Assembly (NCBI GenBank): GCA_965205955.1
Contig: OZ242192.1
Location: 1,116,001-1,180,000 of the forward strand
Direction of reading: 5' to 3'
DNA from: G965202915 sp965205955
GTDB lineage: Bacteria; Pseudomonadota; Gammaproteobacteria; Eutrophobiales; Eutrophobiaceae
DNA: 64,000 bases
The translations under genes and the position numbers were made by a program. Below the pieces are notes generated by a model. It was not told the DNA's origin. It did no database searches and worked only from the letters and a program-made list of their open reading frames with translations. Of this stretch, positions 35,252 through 44,864 are shown one piece after another; position 1 is the stretch's first letter; every line of letters begins with the position of its first letter.

Positions 35252-36574
35252 ATGTCTACTCTCACCCCGAAAGCCATAGTTTCCGAACTGGACAAACACA
35301 TCATCGGCCAGGATGCGGCCAAGCGCGCCGTTGCGATTGCATTGAGAAACCGCTGGCGCCGCAGCCAGGTGAATGTCTCGTTGCGGCATGAGATCACCCC
35401 CAAAAACATTCTGATGATCGGCCCGACCGGTGTAGGGAAAACCGAGATTGCGCGGAGACTGGCAAAACTGGCGGAGGCGCCTTTTATCAAGGTCGAGGCG
35501 ACCAAGTTCACCGAAGTAGGCTATGTAGGGCGCGACGTCGAATCCATAGTGCGTGATTTGACCGATGTCGCCATCAAACAGACGCGCGATCTCGAACTCG
35601 AAAAGGTAAAGCAGCCCGCCGAGCATGCCGCCGAAGAGCGTGTGCTGGATATACTATTGCCCGGCGCGCATGCATCCGAGAATCCGGATGACTCGGTCAA
35701 TGCGACCCGCAATAAATTCAGAACCATGCTGCTTGAAGGCAAGCTGTCCGATAAGGAAATCGATATAGAGCTCAGCGCCCCTGCGATAGGCATCGAGATC
35801 ATGTCGCCCCCCGGCATGGAAGAAATGACCAACCAGTTGCAGAGCATGTTCCAGAATGTTTCCGGCAACAGAAAGCGCACCCGCAAACTGAAGATCAAAG
35901 AAGCCCTGAAACTGCTGGCCGAAGAAGAAGCCGGAAAAATGATCGATGAAGAAGATATAAAACTCGCCGCAGTCGAAAAGGTCGAGCAGCACGGCGTGGT
36001 ATTTCTCGATGAAATAGACAAGGTAACCAGGCGGTCGGAAACCAGCAGTCCCGACATATCACGCGAAGGCGTACAGCGCGATCTGCTTCCCCTGGTCGAA
36101 GGCTCCACCGTTTCCACCAAGCACGGCATGGTCAAAACCGACCACGTCCTTTTTATCGCCTCCGGCGCATTCCACTTTTCCAAACCATCCGATTTAATCC
36201 CCGAACTCCAGGGACGATTACCGATACGGGTCGAGCTCAATGCGCTGGAAGTAAAAGATTTTATTCGCATCCTGACAGAGCCGGACGGATCACTGACCCG
36301 GCAGTATATTGCGCTGATGAATACCGAAGACTGCAAACTGGAATTTACCGCAGACGGTATCGAACGCATTGCCAGGATCGCCTGGCAGGTAAATGAAACC
36401 ATCGAAAACATAGGCGCAAGACGGCTGCATACCGTGATGGAGCGCTTGCTGGAGTCCATTTCCTTTGAAGCGCCGGAAAACCCGGGGAAAACCGTCTTGA
36501 TTGACTCCGGATATGTAAATGAACACTTGAACGGTTTATTGCAGGATCAGGATTTAACCCGCTATATCCTGTAA
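35252..36574 (+). CDS. hslU: ATP-dependent protease ATPase subunit HslU (ClpY)
   Basis: 440 residues. Walker A GPTGVGKTEIARR, the GYVGRDVES pore motif, an inserted helical I domain (about 110-240), Walker B VVFLDEIDK and the C-terminal LTRYIL tail that docks into HslV. It unfolds substrates for HslV. The xerC-hslV-hslU neighbourhood is common outside the enterics. Confidence 0.97.
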   Translation: MSTLTPKAIVSELDKHIIGQDAAKRAVAIALRNRWRRSQVNVSLRHEITPKNILMIGPTGVGKTEIARRLAKLAEAPFIKVEATKFTEVGYVGRDVESIVRDLTDVAIKQTRDLELEKVKQPAEHAAEERVLDILLPGAHASENPDDSVNATRNKFRTMLLEGKLSDKEIDIELSAPAIGIEIMSPPGMEEMTNQLQSMFQNVSGNRKRTRKLKIKEALKLLAEEEAGKMIDEEDIKLAAVEKVEQHGVVFLDEIDKVTRRSETSSPDISREGVQRDLLPLVEGSTVSTKHGMVKTDHVLFIASGAFHFSKPSDLIPELQGRLPIRVELNALEVKDFIRILTEPDGSLTRQYIALMNTEDCKLEFTADGIERIARIAWQVNETIENIGARRLHTVMERLLESISFEAPENPGKTVLIDSGYVNEHLNGLLQDQDLTRYIL

Positions 36575-36639
36575 TGGGAGACTCCGAAATGCAGACCCCG
36601 GCATTTCCGCCGGATTAAAATTCCGCTATCCTATCCGAA

Positions 36640-37416
36640 ATGAGCGGACCGCCCATTTTCACCACAATCGCCAAATACACATTTCTTGAAGCGATTCGTG
36701 ACCGCTTATTCCTGCTCCTGATCGTCCTGCTCCTATGCGCATTCGGTCTCAGCCAGTTCATCGGGGCGCTGGCCCTCACCGAAAGCGCCGAGATCCAGCT
36801 TGCCTTGTTGGGGAGCAGTCTGAGGCTGTTCACCCTGTTCATCACCAGTTTATTCGTCGTTACCAGCATGGCACGAGAATTTAATGACAAAGGACTTCAG
36901 CTAATACTCTCCCATCCTGTTGCCCGATCATCCTACTATATTGGAAAACTCACCGGCTTCGCGCTGATCGCACTGGCGCTCGCATTGCTCACTGCAACGG
37001 CGCTGGCCGTATATGCGCCGATGGGCGCGTTGCTTGCCTGGACCCTGTCCCTGCTGTGTGAAAATCTGATTATCGTTGCGCTGAGCATTCTATGCGCATT
37101 CACCTTCAACAGCGCCACCACCGCATTCGCCACCGTCTTCGCCTTTTACCTGCTGGCCAGAAACATCGCGGTAATACAATCGATCAGTCACAGCCCGATC
37201 CTCGAAACCAACACACTTTCCCAGCAGTTGATAGGCATGGTACTGGATGCCATTGCCTGGTTATTGCCGAATTTTCACGCCTTCACCAGGACCGAATGGC
37301 TGATCGAGCAAAATCCCCCCCATTCCGAGTTGCTGCTGATCGCCGGACAAACGCTGATTTACCTCCTGTTCATTTCCGGCGCCGCGCTGTTTGACCTGTA
37401 CAGAAAAGAACTATGA
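36640..37416 (+). CDS. ABC-2 type transporter permease-like protein without adjacent ATPase
   Basis: 258 residues with six hydrophobic helices and the NosY/ABC-2 permease look: an N-terminal helix after KYTFLEAIRDRLFLLL, then SMAREFNDKGLQLILSHPVARSSYY (quoted in part), the coupling region typical of these permeases. No ATP-binding subunit is encoded next to it. The stop overlaps the next start (ATGA), so it works with the following membrane-anchored protein. The substrate is unknown. Confidence 0.75.
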   Translation: MSGPPIFTTIAKYTFLEAIRDRLFLLLIVLLLCAFGLSQFIGALALTESAEIQLALLGSSLRLFTLFITSLFVVTSMAREFNDKGLQLILSHPVARSSYYIGKLTGFALIALALALLTATALAVYAPMGALLAWTLSLLCENLIIVALSILCAFTFNSATTAFATVFAFYLLARNIAVIQSISHSPILETNTLSQQLIGMVLDAIAWLLPNFHAFTRTEWLIEQNPPHSELLLIAGQTLIYLLFISGAALFDLYRKEL

Positions 37417-38162
37417 ACCCCAGCATGGCGCAAAATCTGACAGGCAGGCAACAGCGGCCGCTGCGATCCGTCCCCCGGATTGTCTGGATAATTCTGATCA
37501 CCGGCCTCGCGCTGCAAATACTCTGGCATAGCCGCCAGGCAGAAACCATCCTTCAGCCAAAGCCGCTGCCGTCCCCGCCCTCGCAAGCGGCAATTCAATT
37601 CATCAGCCTGGATGACCCGATAACCGCCGGCAAGCTGCTCATGCTGTGGTTGCAGACCTTCGACAATCAGGCCGGGCTGAGCATACCGCTGAAACAATTG
37701 AATTATGACCGGCTGGTAGAATGGTTGGACTTGATACTGCGGCTCGACCCGCACAGCCAATATCCGCTGCTGGCGGCCGCCAGACTCTATACCTATCACC
37801 CCGCGCCGGAAAAAAAACGCCAAATGCTTGAATTCATTCACCGCAAATTTCTCGAAGACCCGGCAAGGCGGTGGAAGTCTATGGCGCATGCGGTACTGCT
37901 CGCCAGACATCAGTTAAAAGATATGGAATACGCACATCAACTTGCGCAGAGCTTGCGCGAACGCAGTCCGCACGATTCCGTCCCCGACTGGGCGCGTCAA
38001 ATGGAAATTTTTATCCTGGAAGCAAAAGGCGAATACAAAGCGGCGCAAATCCTGATCGGCGGCCTGTTGGCAAGCGGCGAATTGGAGGATCCGCAAGAGC
38101 GCAGATTTCTGGAAAAAAAATTGCTGGAAATCCGCCAGGCCGAGCGTGCCGCGCCGGAATAA
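37413..38162 (+). CDS. Membrane-anchored helical-repeat protein of unknown function
   Basis: 249 residues. One N-terminal membrane helix (about 23-40) is followed by a proline-rich linker and a helical, TPR-like region (HSQYPLLAAARLYTY, WKSMAHAVLLARHQLKD, AKGEYKAAQILIGGLL). No catalytic motif is visible. It is translationally coupled to the ABC-2-like permease and probably acts as its partner on the periplasmic side; this is inference from context. Confidence 0.6.
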   Translation: MNPSMAQNLTGRQQRPLRSVPRIVWIILITGLALQILWHSRQAETILQPKPLPSPPSQAAIQFISLDDPITAGKLLMLWLQTFDNQAGLSIPLKQLNYDRLVEWLDLILRLDPHSQYPLLAAARLYTYHPAPEKKRQMLEFIHRKFLEDPARRWKSMAHAVLLARHQLKDMEYAHQLAQSLRERSPHDSVPDWARQMEIFILEAKGEYKAAQILIGGLLASGELEDPQERRFLEKKLLEIRQAERAAPE

Positions 38163-38183
38163 CCCTCCAGCCCCCCGGCAGCC

Positions 38184-38747
38184 TTATGCTCCACCCTTGC
38201 GCACGATTTGCCCGTCCACCGCATTGCGTATTTCCGTCGGCAAGCCCTGTTGCGGCAATCCTGCCGGATAAATATAGTCCACCCGCGTAGCAAAATAATT
38301 CCTGACCTGCATCGCGCTGCGTGCCGGAGGCGCATCGGCCGGATTGGCGCTGGTCGAAATTAACGGACCGAGCGCATCGCACAGAGAGCGGACAACCGCA
38401 TGGGCGCTGACACGCACCGCAACAGTATTTTTTTCACCGATCAGCCATTTGGATGCCTTCCGGTTGGCCGGAAAAATCCAGGTGATCGCCCCGGGCCACG
38501 AATTGAAAATCCGTTCCGAATTATGCAATCCCGCCAACTCGATAAAGGGCAGGATCTGTTCGATGGTTGAGGCCACGATGATCAGCCCCTTTTTTCGCGG
38601 CGAGCGGCGTTTCAAGCATACTATGCGTCTGACCGCCTGCTGATTGGCCGGCAGGCATCCCAGGCCGTATACCGCCTCGGTCGGATAAGCAATGACGCCG
38701 CCGGACAGCGCCGCCCTGATACATTGTAGCCTGTGCCAGTTCTGCAA
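38184..38747 (-). CDS. tsaC: Threonylcarbamoyl-AMP synthase TsaC (Sua5/YrdC/YciO family)
   Basis: 187 residues, the short TsaC/YrdC form without the Sua5 extension. Conserved features are YPTEAVYGLGC near residue 20-30, the KRRSPRKK nucleotide loop and STSANP near residue 130. It makes threonylcarbamoyl-AMP for the t6A37 modification of ANN-decoding tRNAs. It is the last gene of the minus-strand topA-tsaC pair, 15 bases after topA. Confidence 0.9.
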   Translation of the reverse strand: MQNWHRLQCIRAALSGGVIAYPTEAVYGLGCLPANQQAVRRIVCLKRRSPRKKGLIIVASTIEQILPFIELAGLHNSERIFNSWPGAITWIFPANRKASKWLIGEKNTVAVRVSAHAVVRSLCDALGPLISTSANPADAPPARSAMQVRNYFATRVDYIYPAGLPQQGLPTEIRNAVDGQIVRKGGA

Positions 38748-38762
38748 GATCTACGGAGCAGT

Positions 38763-41114
38763 TTATCCCTGCGCCGGTTTTTTTGCGGCTTTTTTGCCGC
38801 CGGTCTTTTTAGCCTTCTTCTTGCCTCGTGTAGCAGGCGTCGCAGATAACAATTTCCGGCACTCTTCCAGGGTCAGGTCGGCAGGCTCCTGCCCTTTCCG
38901 GATCTTGGCATTCTTTTTCCCATCCGTGACATAAGGACCATAGCGCCCATTCAAGACCGATATCCCCTCTTGTTCGAATACCTTGATCTGCCTTTCCGCA
39001 TCCACCTTTTTCTTCTCTGCGACCAGTTCCAGCGCACGATCCAGCGAAACCGTATGCGGATCATCATCCTTTGGCAATGAAACAAACTTTTTACCATAAC
39101 GTATATACGGGCCGAAGCGCCCGATACTCGCCGCAACCTCTTCCCCTTCCGGGGTTTCCCCGAGTATTTTCGGCAACTGGAATAATTGCAGCGCTTCCTC
39201 CAGCGTAATCCTGTCGATATCCTGCCCCTCCCGCAAACTGGCAAAGCGCGGTTTTTCCTCATCATCCTTATCTTTGGGGCCCAACTGCGCATACGGCCCA
39301 TAACGCCCCATGCGCACCGACACCGGAAGTCCGGTATCCGGATCGGCGCCCAGCGGCCTGGCCTGCGCCACGTCGCCCCGGCTCACGCTCTCATCCTTGT
39401 CCCTTATTTTTTCCGAAAACGGCTTCCAAAATTCCATCATCAGCGGCACCCGCTCCTTTTCACCCCTGGAGATCGCATCCAGATCATTTTCCAGTCGCGC
39501 CGTAAAATCGTAATCCACATAGTCGGTAAAATGCTCAGTAAGAAATTTGTTGACGATTTTCCCGATATTGGTCGGAAAAAACCGCTTCTTGTCCATATTC
39601 ACATATTCCCTGTCGCGCAGGGTTTGAATAATGTTGGCATAGGTCGAGGGCCGGCCGATGCCATACTCCTCCAATGATTTTACCAGACTGGCTTCGCTAA
39701 ATCGCGGCGGCGGTTCGGTAAAATGCTGGATTGCCTGTATCTGGTTCAATTGCAACCGCTCACCCTGTTTCAACGGCGGCAACGTTCGCGCATCATTCTC
39801 ATCCTTCGAATCATCCTGATCTTCCAGGTACACCTCCATGAATCCCGGCTCGGCGATGGTCGATCCGTTCGCCCGGAACATATTACCCGCGCCGCATTCC
39901 ATATCCACCGATACCGTATCTATAGTCGCATGCTTCATCTGGCAGGCGATCGCCCGCTTCCAAATCAATTCATACAGCCTGAACTGCTCACTGGACAATT
40001 TACCCTTGACTGAGGACGGAGTGCGCTTGACCGAGGTAGGGCGCACGGCCTCATGGGCCTCCTGCGCATTTTTCGATTTCACCTTATACTGTATGCCCTG
40101 CGGCGGCAGTTTATCGCTGCCGTAGTGCCTGGCAATATATTCCCGCATTTCAGCCAGCGCTTCCTGTGCCAGATTGACCGAGTCGGTCCGCATATATGTA
40201 ATCAATCCAACCGGGCCGTTCCCGACATCGATGCCTTCATAGAGTTGCTGTGCAGTTCGCATGATCTTTTGCGCGCTGAACCCCAGCTTGCGCACCCCCT
40301 CCTGTTGCAGGGTCGAGGTAATAAACGGCGGGGCGGGATACCGCCGCCGCTGCTTTTTTATCACTTCCTTGACCAGCAAGGAGCCGTTGGCCGCTCTGAT
40401 CAGCGTGTCTTTTGCCGCCAGCGCCTCTTTTTCGGCCCCTATCGAGAATTGAGTAAGCTTTTCATCCTGGTAATGAGTCAGCCTTGCATTGAACGGCGTT
40501 TTTTTATCTGCGAGCTCCGCCTCGATGGTCCAGTATTCCCGTGATTCGAAGCTTTCGATCTCTGCCTCGCGTTCGGCAATCAGCCGCAATGCCGGCGATT
40601 GCACCCGGCCGGCCGATAATCCGCCCTGCACCTTTTTCCATAGCAGCGGCGACAAATTAAAACCCACCAGATAATCCAGGGCACGGCGCGCCTGCTGCGC
40701 ATCGATCAAATTTTTGGACAGTTCGCGCGGATTTGCGATAGCCTCATTCACCGCCGCCTTGGTCACCTCATGGAAGGCAACCCGTTGCACCTTCTTATTG
40801 CCTACGCTGCCGCGCTCCTTCAGCAATTCATACAGATGCCAGGATATCGCCTCTCCCTCTCTATCCGGATCAGTTGCAAGATAAAGCGTGTCCGCATTCT
40901 TCAGTTCCCTGTCAATTGCATTCACCCATTTCGCATTTTTCTCGATGATTTCATACTTCATCGAAAAACCATTCTCGGTATCCACCGAGCCCGTCTTGGG
41001 CAGCAGATCGCGCACATGGCCGTATGACGCAAGTACCTTGAAGCCCTTGCCAAGATACCTTTCCAGCGTCTTCGCCTTTGCCGGAGACTCAACTATTACC
41101 AGCGCATTAGACAT
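38763..41114 (-). CDS. topA: DNA topoisomerase I (TopA) with Lys-rich tail, no zinc fingers
   Basis: 783 residues. The N-terminal TOPRIM has E9 (VIVESPAKA) and TDPDREGEAI, and the active-site Tyr307 lies in GLITYMRTDS. The C-terminal part has no Cys4 zinc ribbons; instead there are several short beta repeats (RMGRYGPYAQLG, SIGRFGPYIRYG, LNGRYGPYVTDG) and a basic KKKAKKTGGKKAAKK tail. It relaxes negative supercoils. Enterobacterial TopA carries zinc fingers, whereas the repeat/Lys-tail form is known in other lineages. tRNA-Arg lies upstream. Confidence 0.95.
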   Translation of the reverse strand: MSNALVIVESPAKAKTLERYLGKGFKVLASYGHVRDLLPKTGSVDTENGFSMKYEIIEKNAKWVNAIDRELKNADTLYLATDPDREGEAISWHLYELLKERGSVGNKKVQRVAFHEVTKAAVNEAIANPRELSKNLIDAQQARRALDYLVGFNLSPLLWKKVQGGLSAGRVQSPALRLIAEREAEIESFESREYWTIEAELADKKTPFNARLTHYQDEKLTQFSIGAEKEALAAKDTLIRAANGSLLVKEVIKKQRRRYPAPPFITSTLQQEGVRKLGFSAQKIMRTAQQLYEGIDVGNGPVGLITYMRTDSVNLAQEALAEMREYIARHYGSDKLPPQGIQYKVKSKNAQEAHEAVRPTSVKRTPSSVKGKLSSEQFRLYELIWKRAIACQMKHATIDTVSVDMECGAGNMFRANGSTIAEPGFMEVYLEDQDDSKDENDARTLPPLKQGERLQLNQIQAIQHFTEPPPRFSEASLVKSLEEYGIGRPSTYANIIQTLRDREYVNMDKKRFFPTNIGKIVNKFLTEHFTDYVDYDFTARLENDLDAISRGEKERVPLMMEFWKPFSEKIRDKDESVSRGDVAQARPLGADPDTGLPVSVRMGRYGPYAQLGPKDKDDEEKPRFASLREGQDIDRITLEEALQLFQLPKILGETPEGEEVAASIGRFGPYIRYGKKFVSLPKDDDPHTVSLDRALELVAEKKKVDAERQIKVFEQEGISVLNGRYGPYVTDGKKNAKIRKGQEPADLTLEECRKLLSATPATRGKKKAKKTGGKKAAKKPAQG

Positions 41115-41369
41115 AATCGGAAAAACCCCAGAATAAAATTAAGAATAAAATTATCGAATAATTGCTCATATAATAAACAATCCCGGTGCGGATGGTACTC
41201 AATATATTCCAACAAGGAAATTCACCTTTTGCAACATTTGAATACCGAATAATCCGCCGGACTGAAAGAGGGCGCCAAGAGCGGTATCCTACCACCGTTA
41301 CCCAACTCAACTATCGCTGTATTCTCCATAGGCATATTTCTCTGGCTGAGCACTCCCGTTACAGTAATC

Positions 41370-41446
41370 TGGCGCGCCCGGAGAGATTCGAACTCCCGAC
41401 CTCTTGGTTCGTAGCCAAGTACTCTATCCAACTGAGCTACGGGCGC
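41370..41446 (-). tRNA. tRNA-Arg (ACG)
   Basis: A 77-nt cloverleaf with encoded CCA. Acceptor GCGCCCG pairs with CGGGCGC, the anticodon loop CTACGAA holds ACG (read as ICG), and the T loop is TTCGAAT. In many Gammaproteobacteria this tRNA follows csrA and tRNA-Ser(GCU) directly; here about 5.7-8.4 kb of accessory DNA lies in between. Confidence 0.97.
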
Positions 41447-41546
41447 CTTGTCAATTATCGCGGTGTTCGGAACCGCTTTTGCCGCCAGTTTCCTACACCT
41501 CGCATCCGATTGCAACAACAGGGGACATAGACCCCTCACCCTTAGT

Positions 41547-41567
41547 CCCTCTCCCATGGGGAGAGGG
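41547..41567. repeat. Perfect 9-bp hairpin of a dispersed CCCTCTCCC-type repeat
   Basis: CCCTCTCCC and GGGAGAGGG form a perfect stem with a three-base loop, preceded by a CCCCTCACCCTTAGT stretch. The combination is the common proteobacterial CTCACCC...CCCTCTCCC intergenic pattern also seen in degenerate form near 6755-6815. It lies between the restriction operon and tRNA-Arg, and could also act as a terminator for either side. No gene is seen in the remaining spacer 41447-41705. Confidence 0.55.
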
Positions 41568-41705
41568 AATATATCGGTTTTTCTCCCCTGATAAAGGGGC
41601 CTATTATTTCTCTCCTTCCTTTTTGTCCGCTTGCTTTCGGGCTTCACCTGATTTTTTTGCAGACGGGCTACAAATCAAAAAGGGTGGTGGGTGGATTTAG
41701 AAAAT

Positions 41706-44240
41706 TTAATTTTCAAGCAAATCTTCAAGCACACTTCTAAATTCACCTTTGAACAATCTACCATCAATCAAGTATTCCGTAAATTCCGAATAGTTCATTG
41801 GACTTAAAAAATGGAAAAAATATTTTTGCTTTATCTTTGCTTTTTTCAATTCTTCGTTCATATCCTCAAAATGTTTTTTCGCCCAGCGATATTTTGCTTT
41901 GTTTTCTTCTGAATCGTCGCCGTCGGATTTTATCTCAACAACAATTACATTTTCGCCGATTTTCAAAAAGAAATCGGGGTTGAAACTTCCTTGCGTTGAA
42001 TGTTCGCCTTTTCTCCACGCATACTCAACACTATAAAAACCCATATCTCTGGATTTTATCCAAGCATCCAGTTTCTCGCATAAATGAACATTAACCAAAG
42101 TTTCAACAAACTTTCTTTCCGGCTCTAGTTTCGTTAAAACAACATTGACGGGCGTTTTGAAACAATAAGGATTTACTTTTTTACTTGCACTCCTTGGTAA
42201 ATTCTCATCGTCAATTATGTCTTGCAAAATATCAAGCATTCCGTTATTGCATTCGTCTCTGAAATTCTCGGTATAAAAAACTGTTGAGCCGCGCTTGACC
42301 GCACCGACGGCGACGCTTTCTTTTTCAAGTTCTTTTGTATTGATTAGCTTTGGTTTATTCACTTTTCTTTCCAAAACAATCGTTGATCCTCTCGCTCTAA
42401 AAAGCGTCTGAAATGCTTTGAAAATTCTGTTGGCGTTATCTTCGATCAAAACTCCGCTCTGTATGCCAACCCTTTCCATAGAATTGACAATAATCTCTTT
42501 TATTTCGTTTTCTGGAGGCAAATGCTCTTTTTCATAGGTGCCTTTTGGAAATCTAATTTTTGCCTCAAAATCTCTCGTTTTGAAAGTATCAACGATTTTT
42601 GCGACCACTTCGTCAATTTTGAAAACATCTTTGTGAATTATCGTTGTTTTCGGCTTAATAACACCACTAAAATCTTCATATTCCGTTTCTCTGTCTATCT
42701 GTTCAACTTGGGAGACTAACGTTATAAATCCTTTTGAATAGTCAAAAATTTCTGTGTTTTTTTTCGCTTTAACAGCTTTTTCCTCTTTTTCGTAATCAAT
42801 AGTGTAAAGGTCAAAATTATATTTCTCTCTTTCGCTGAAAGTCAAAACCTCACTCGTCAAACGCACTTCAATTTCTAAAATTTCATCAACTAAACCTCGA
42901 ATTTTCGGGCTCCAAGCGTCGTGATTAAAAACTCTGACTTTCGGCTGGGGTAACTTATATTCTTCCGGTATGCGAAGCCCTCGGCCCAAAACTTGAGCGA
43001 TTAAAAGTTTTGAGTTAAACGCCCGATCTTCCAACGGTACGATTTGAAAAACATTTTTTACATCCCACCCCTCAGTGAGCATAGAAACGGAAACTATCCA
43101 CTCAACCAAATTATGTTCATCGTCAACATTTTTTAATTCAGATAAATTTTTCTTGTGGTCTTTGTGAGAAGTGACAATCAAAACTTTTTTCTCAACCGCC
43201 TTTCGTGAGATTCTTTCTTGTTTTTCTAAAAAATCAATCAAATCTTCACGAAGCGTTTTTGCTTTTGAAATGTTTTTCGTTACCAAAATCGTGAGCGGTT
43301 TAATCAACTGATACTTCTCTACAAATTCATTGTGATTGTCATAAATCTTTTGGAATTTTTCATTTTTGTCTATATTCTCATCTTTGGCGACATAATCAAC
43401 CGACTTAACCACTTTGTCATTAACGGCTTCTCGTATTGAGTAGCGGTAAATAACATCATTAAAATATTCATCATTAACATACGCTGTGCCGGTAAATCCT
43501 AAAATGTATTTGAAATTAAAATCAGGATTAAGCAAAAATGCCTTCCATTTTCTAATATCCTTTTCGCTCGACGAATTATAGGCGTGATGAACTTCGTCGT
43601 TTAATACTAAAACTCGCTCGCCGTTTCCTTTCAAGCTGTCGTTTATTGATGATCCTGTATTTTCATAAACCGCGTGGATATTTTCAACGCAAATATCACC
43701 TTTTTTGATTGTGCTGTTTGCGTCAATAATTCTCGGATTTTTGAAACTGGCATTGTCGGGCAGAGATTCTTTTACTCTGGTATCACCGGAAAGTTTTTCA
43801 AATTTTTCTTTTAATCCTGATTCAATCGTGAGCGATGGACAAAGCACTAAAACTTTATCTACCAACCCAAGCCCCAATGCAATTTGAGCAATGCCATAAA
43901 TCAAATAACTTTTCCCTGTTCCAGTCGCTAAATCAATAACGGCGGACAATTTATGGGGCAACGGCAGATTTTCTTGATAATTATTGACGCTTCTATATCT
44001 TTTTTGCAATTCGTCGTTTTTATTGAAATTTTCCTTAACTAAGGTTTCAATGTTTTTATATTCACCGGACGCAATAAAAATAATGGCCTTTCTGATCGCT
44101 TCCTTTTGAAATTCTCTATCGCCGCAAAGCACATCAAGAAAACTAACCCACTCTTTCAAATTGAGTTTTGAGGGATCATAGCTTTGCCTTAGCTGCAAAA
44201 CTAAATCTCTTGTTTTGTATATTTTAATTCCTTCGGACAT
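41706..44240 (-). CDS. Type III restriction endonuclease subunit Res (helicase-nuclease)
   Basis: 844 residues, apparently intact. Superfamily 2 helicase motifs: Walker A LATGTGKS at about 104-111, DEVH at 215-218, GFTGTAY as motif III, and QVLGRGLRIPEE as motif VI. The C-terminal PD-(D/E)xK nuclease has P755-D756 and E769-x-K771 (NPDFFLK, VVEIKSD). Type III Res translocates or slides on DNA and cleaves about 25-27 bp from unmodified sites when two inverted sites are present. It is the last gene of an AT-rich operon with mod and a DUF4145-like gene, clearly different in composition from the host genes around it. Confidence 0.9.
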   Translation of the reverse strand: MSEGIKIYKTRDLVLQLRQSYDPSKLNLKEWVSFLDVLCGDREFQKEAIRKAIIFIASGEYKNIETLVKENFNKNDELQKRYRSVNNYQENLPLPHKLSAVIDLATGTGKSYLIYGIAQIALGLGLVDKVLVLCPSLTIESGLKEKFEKLSGDTRVKESLPDNASFKNPRIIDANSTIKKGDICVENIHAVYENTGSSINDSLKGNGERVLVLNDEVHHAYNSSSEKDIRKWKAFLLNPDFNFKYILGFTGTAYVNDEYFNDVIYRYSIREAVNDKVVKSVDYVAKDENIDKNEKFQKIYDNHNEFVEKYQLIKPLTILVTKNISKAKTLREDLIDFLEKQERISRKAVEKKVLIVTSHKDHKKNLSELKNVDDEHNLVEWIVSVSMLTEGWDVKNVFQIVPLEDRAFNSKLLIAQVLGRGLRIPEEYKLPQPKVRVFNHDAWSPKIRGLVDEILEIEVRLTSEVLTFSEREKYNFDLYTIDYEKEEKAVKAKKNTEIFDYSKGFITLVSQVEQIDRETEYEDFSGVIKPKTTIIHKDVFKIDEVVAKIVDTFKTRDFEAKIRFPKGTYEKEHLPPENEIKEIIVNSMERVGIQSGVLIEDNANRIFKAFQTLFRARGSTIVLERKVNKPKLINTKELEKESVAVGAVKRGSTVFYTENFRDECNNGMLDILQDIIDDENLPRSASKKVNPYCFKTPVNVVLTKLEPERKFVETLVNVHLCEKLDAWIKSRDMGFYSVEYAWRKGEHSTQGSFNPDFFLKIGENVIVVEIKSDGDDSEENKAKYRWAKKHFEDMNEELKKAKIKQKYFFHFLSPMNYSEFTEYLIDGRLFKGEFRSVLEDLLEN

Positions 44241-44248
44241 AATTATTG

Positions 44249-44845
44249 CTAATTTTGATTAATATTGCGTCGTTGTCGTCTTTCCTCTGCTAAAGCAGGC
44301 GCGATATAAAGAACATCAATTAATTTTTCTAATAGGATTAATATATCGTCTGCATCTTCGCGCGATACAGGTTCATCTTTTGATATATCTTTAGGTGGGT
44401 GCGCGGAATCGTTTCCTGTAAGCCTGACTTCATGCGCCCAATTTTTTAATTCTTTTGTAATAATTTGTTGATTAAGAAGCCAGTCAATTTGATCTTGAAG
44501 TTTTTTGTCTGGTGCGCCTTTTTCAATACAACACAACTGTAATGCACGACGAGCCATAATACCAGCAGCCCGATAAGAGCCAACAGAAAGACAAAGATTT
44601 GCTTCATTCAAATCCTTTTTTAAAAATTCCGGTGTTTTTTCATGAATAGATTTTGGTAGTGGATGAGGGTAAATTCTTTGAATACTGCCACTATACCGTT
44701 GAACTAAAACGAAAAAATCACAACTATTACATTCGGAGATATCATAATACGTTTGGTTGTCTTTTGGCCATTTATAAGTAACTCTCTTTGTAATAGAGGT
44801 TTTTTGTTTACACTGGGGACAATAAATTGAATTTTTATCTGCCAT
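44249..44845 (-). CDS. DUF4145-like protein with zinc ribbon, embedded in the type III operon
   Basis: 198 residues. The N-terminus is a four-Cys zinc ribbon (CPQC near 9-12, CNSC near 39-42). The rest matches the DUF4145 pattern: a helix with AAGIMARRALQLCC near 93-106 and an RLTGNDSAH motif followed by acidic segments and a final helix. DUF4145 proteins are commonly found with or fused to restriction and defence genes; their biochemical role is not established. Gaps of 8 and 19 bases link it to res and mod, so it is part of the operon. Confidence 0.7.
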   Translation of the reverse strand: MADKNSIYCPQCKQKTSITKRVTYKWPKDNQTYYDISECNSCDFFVLVQRYSGSIQRIYPHPLPKSIHEKTPEFLKKDLNEANLCLSVGSYRAAGIMARRALQLCCIEKGAPDKKLQDQIDWLLNQQIITKELKNWAHEVRLTGNDSAHPPKDISKDEPVSREDADDILILLEKLIDVLYIAPALAEERRQRRNINQN

Positions 44846-44864
44846 AATTATTGTACATTAAATA

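Noticed and set aside
41107..41310. 67-codon minus-strand ORF upstream of topA
   Set aside because: No ribosome site or family pattern; lies in the AT-rich topA leader and overlaps the topA start.
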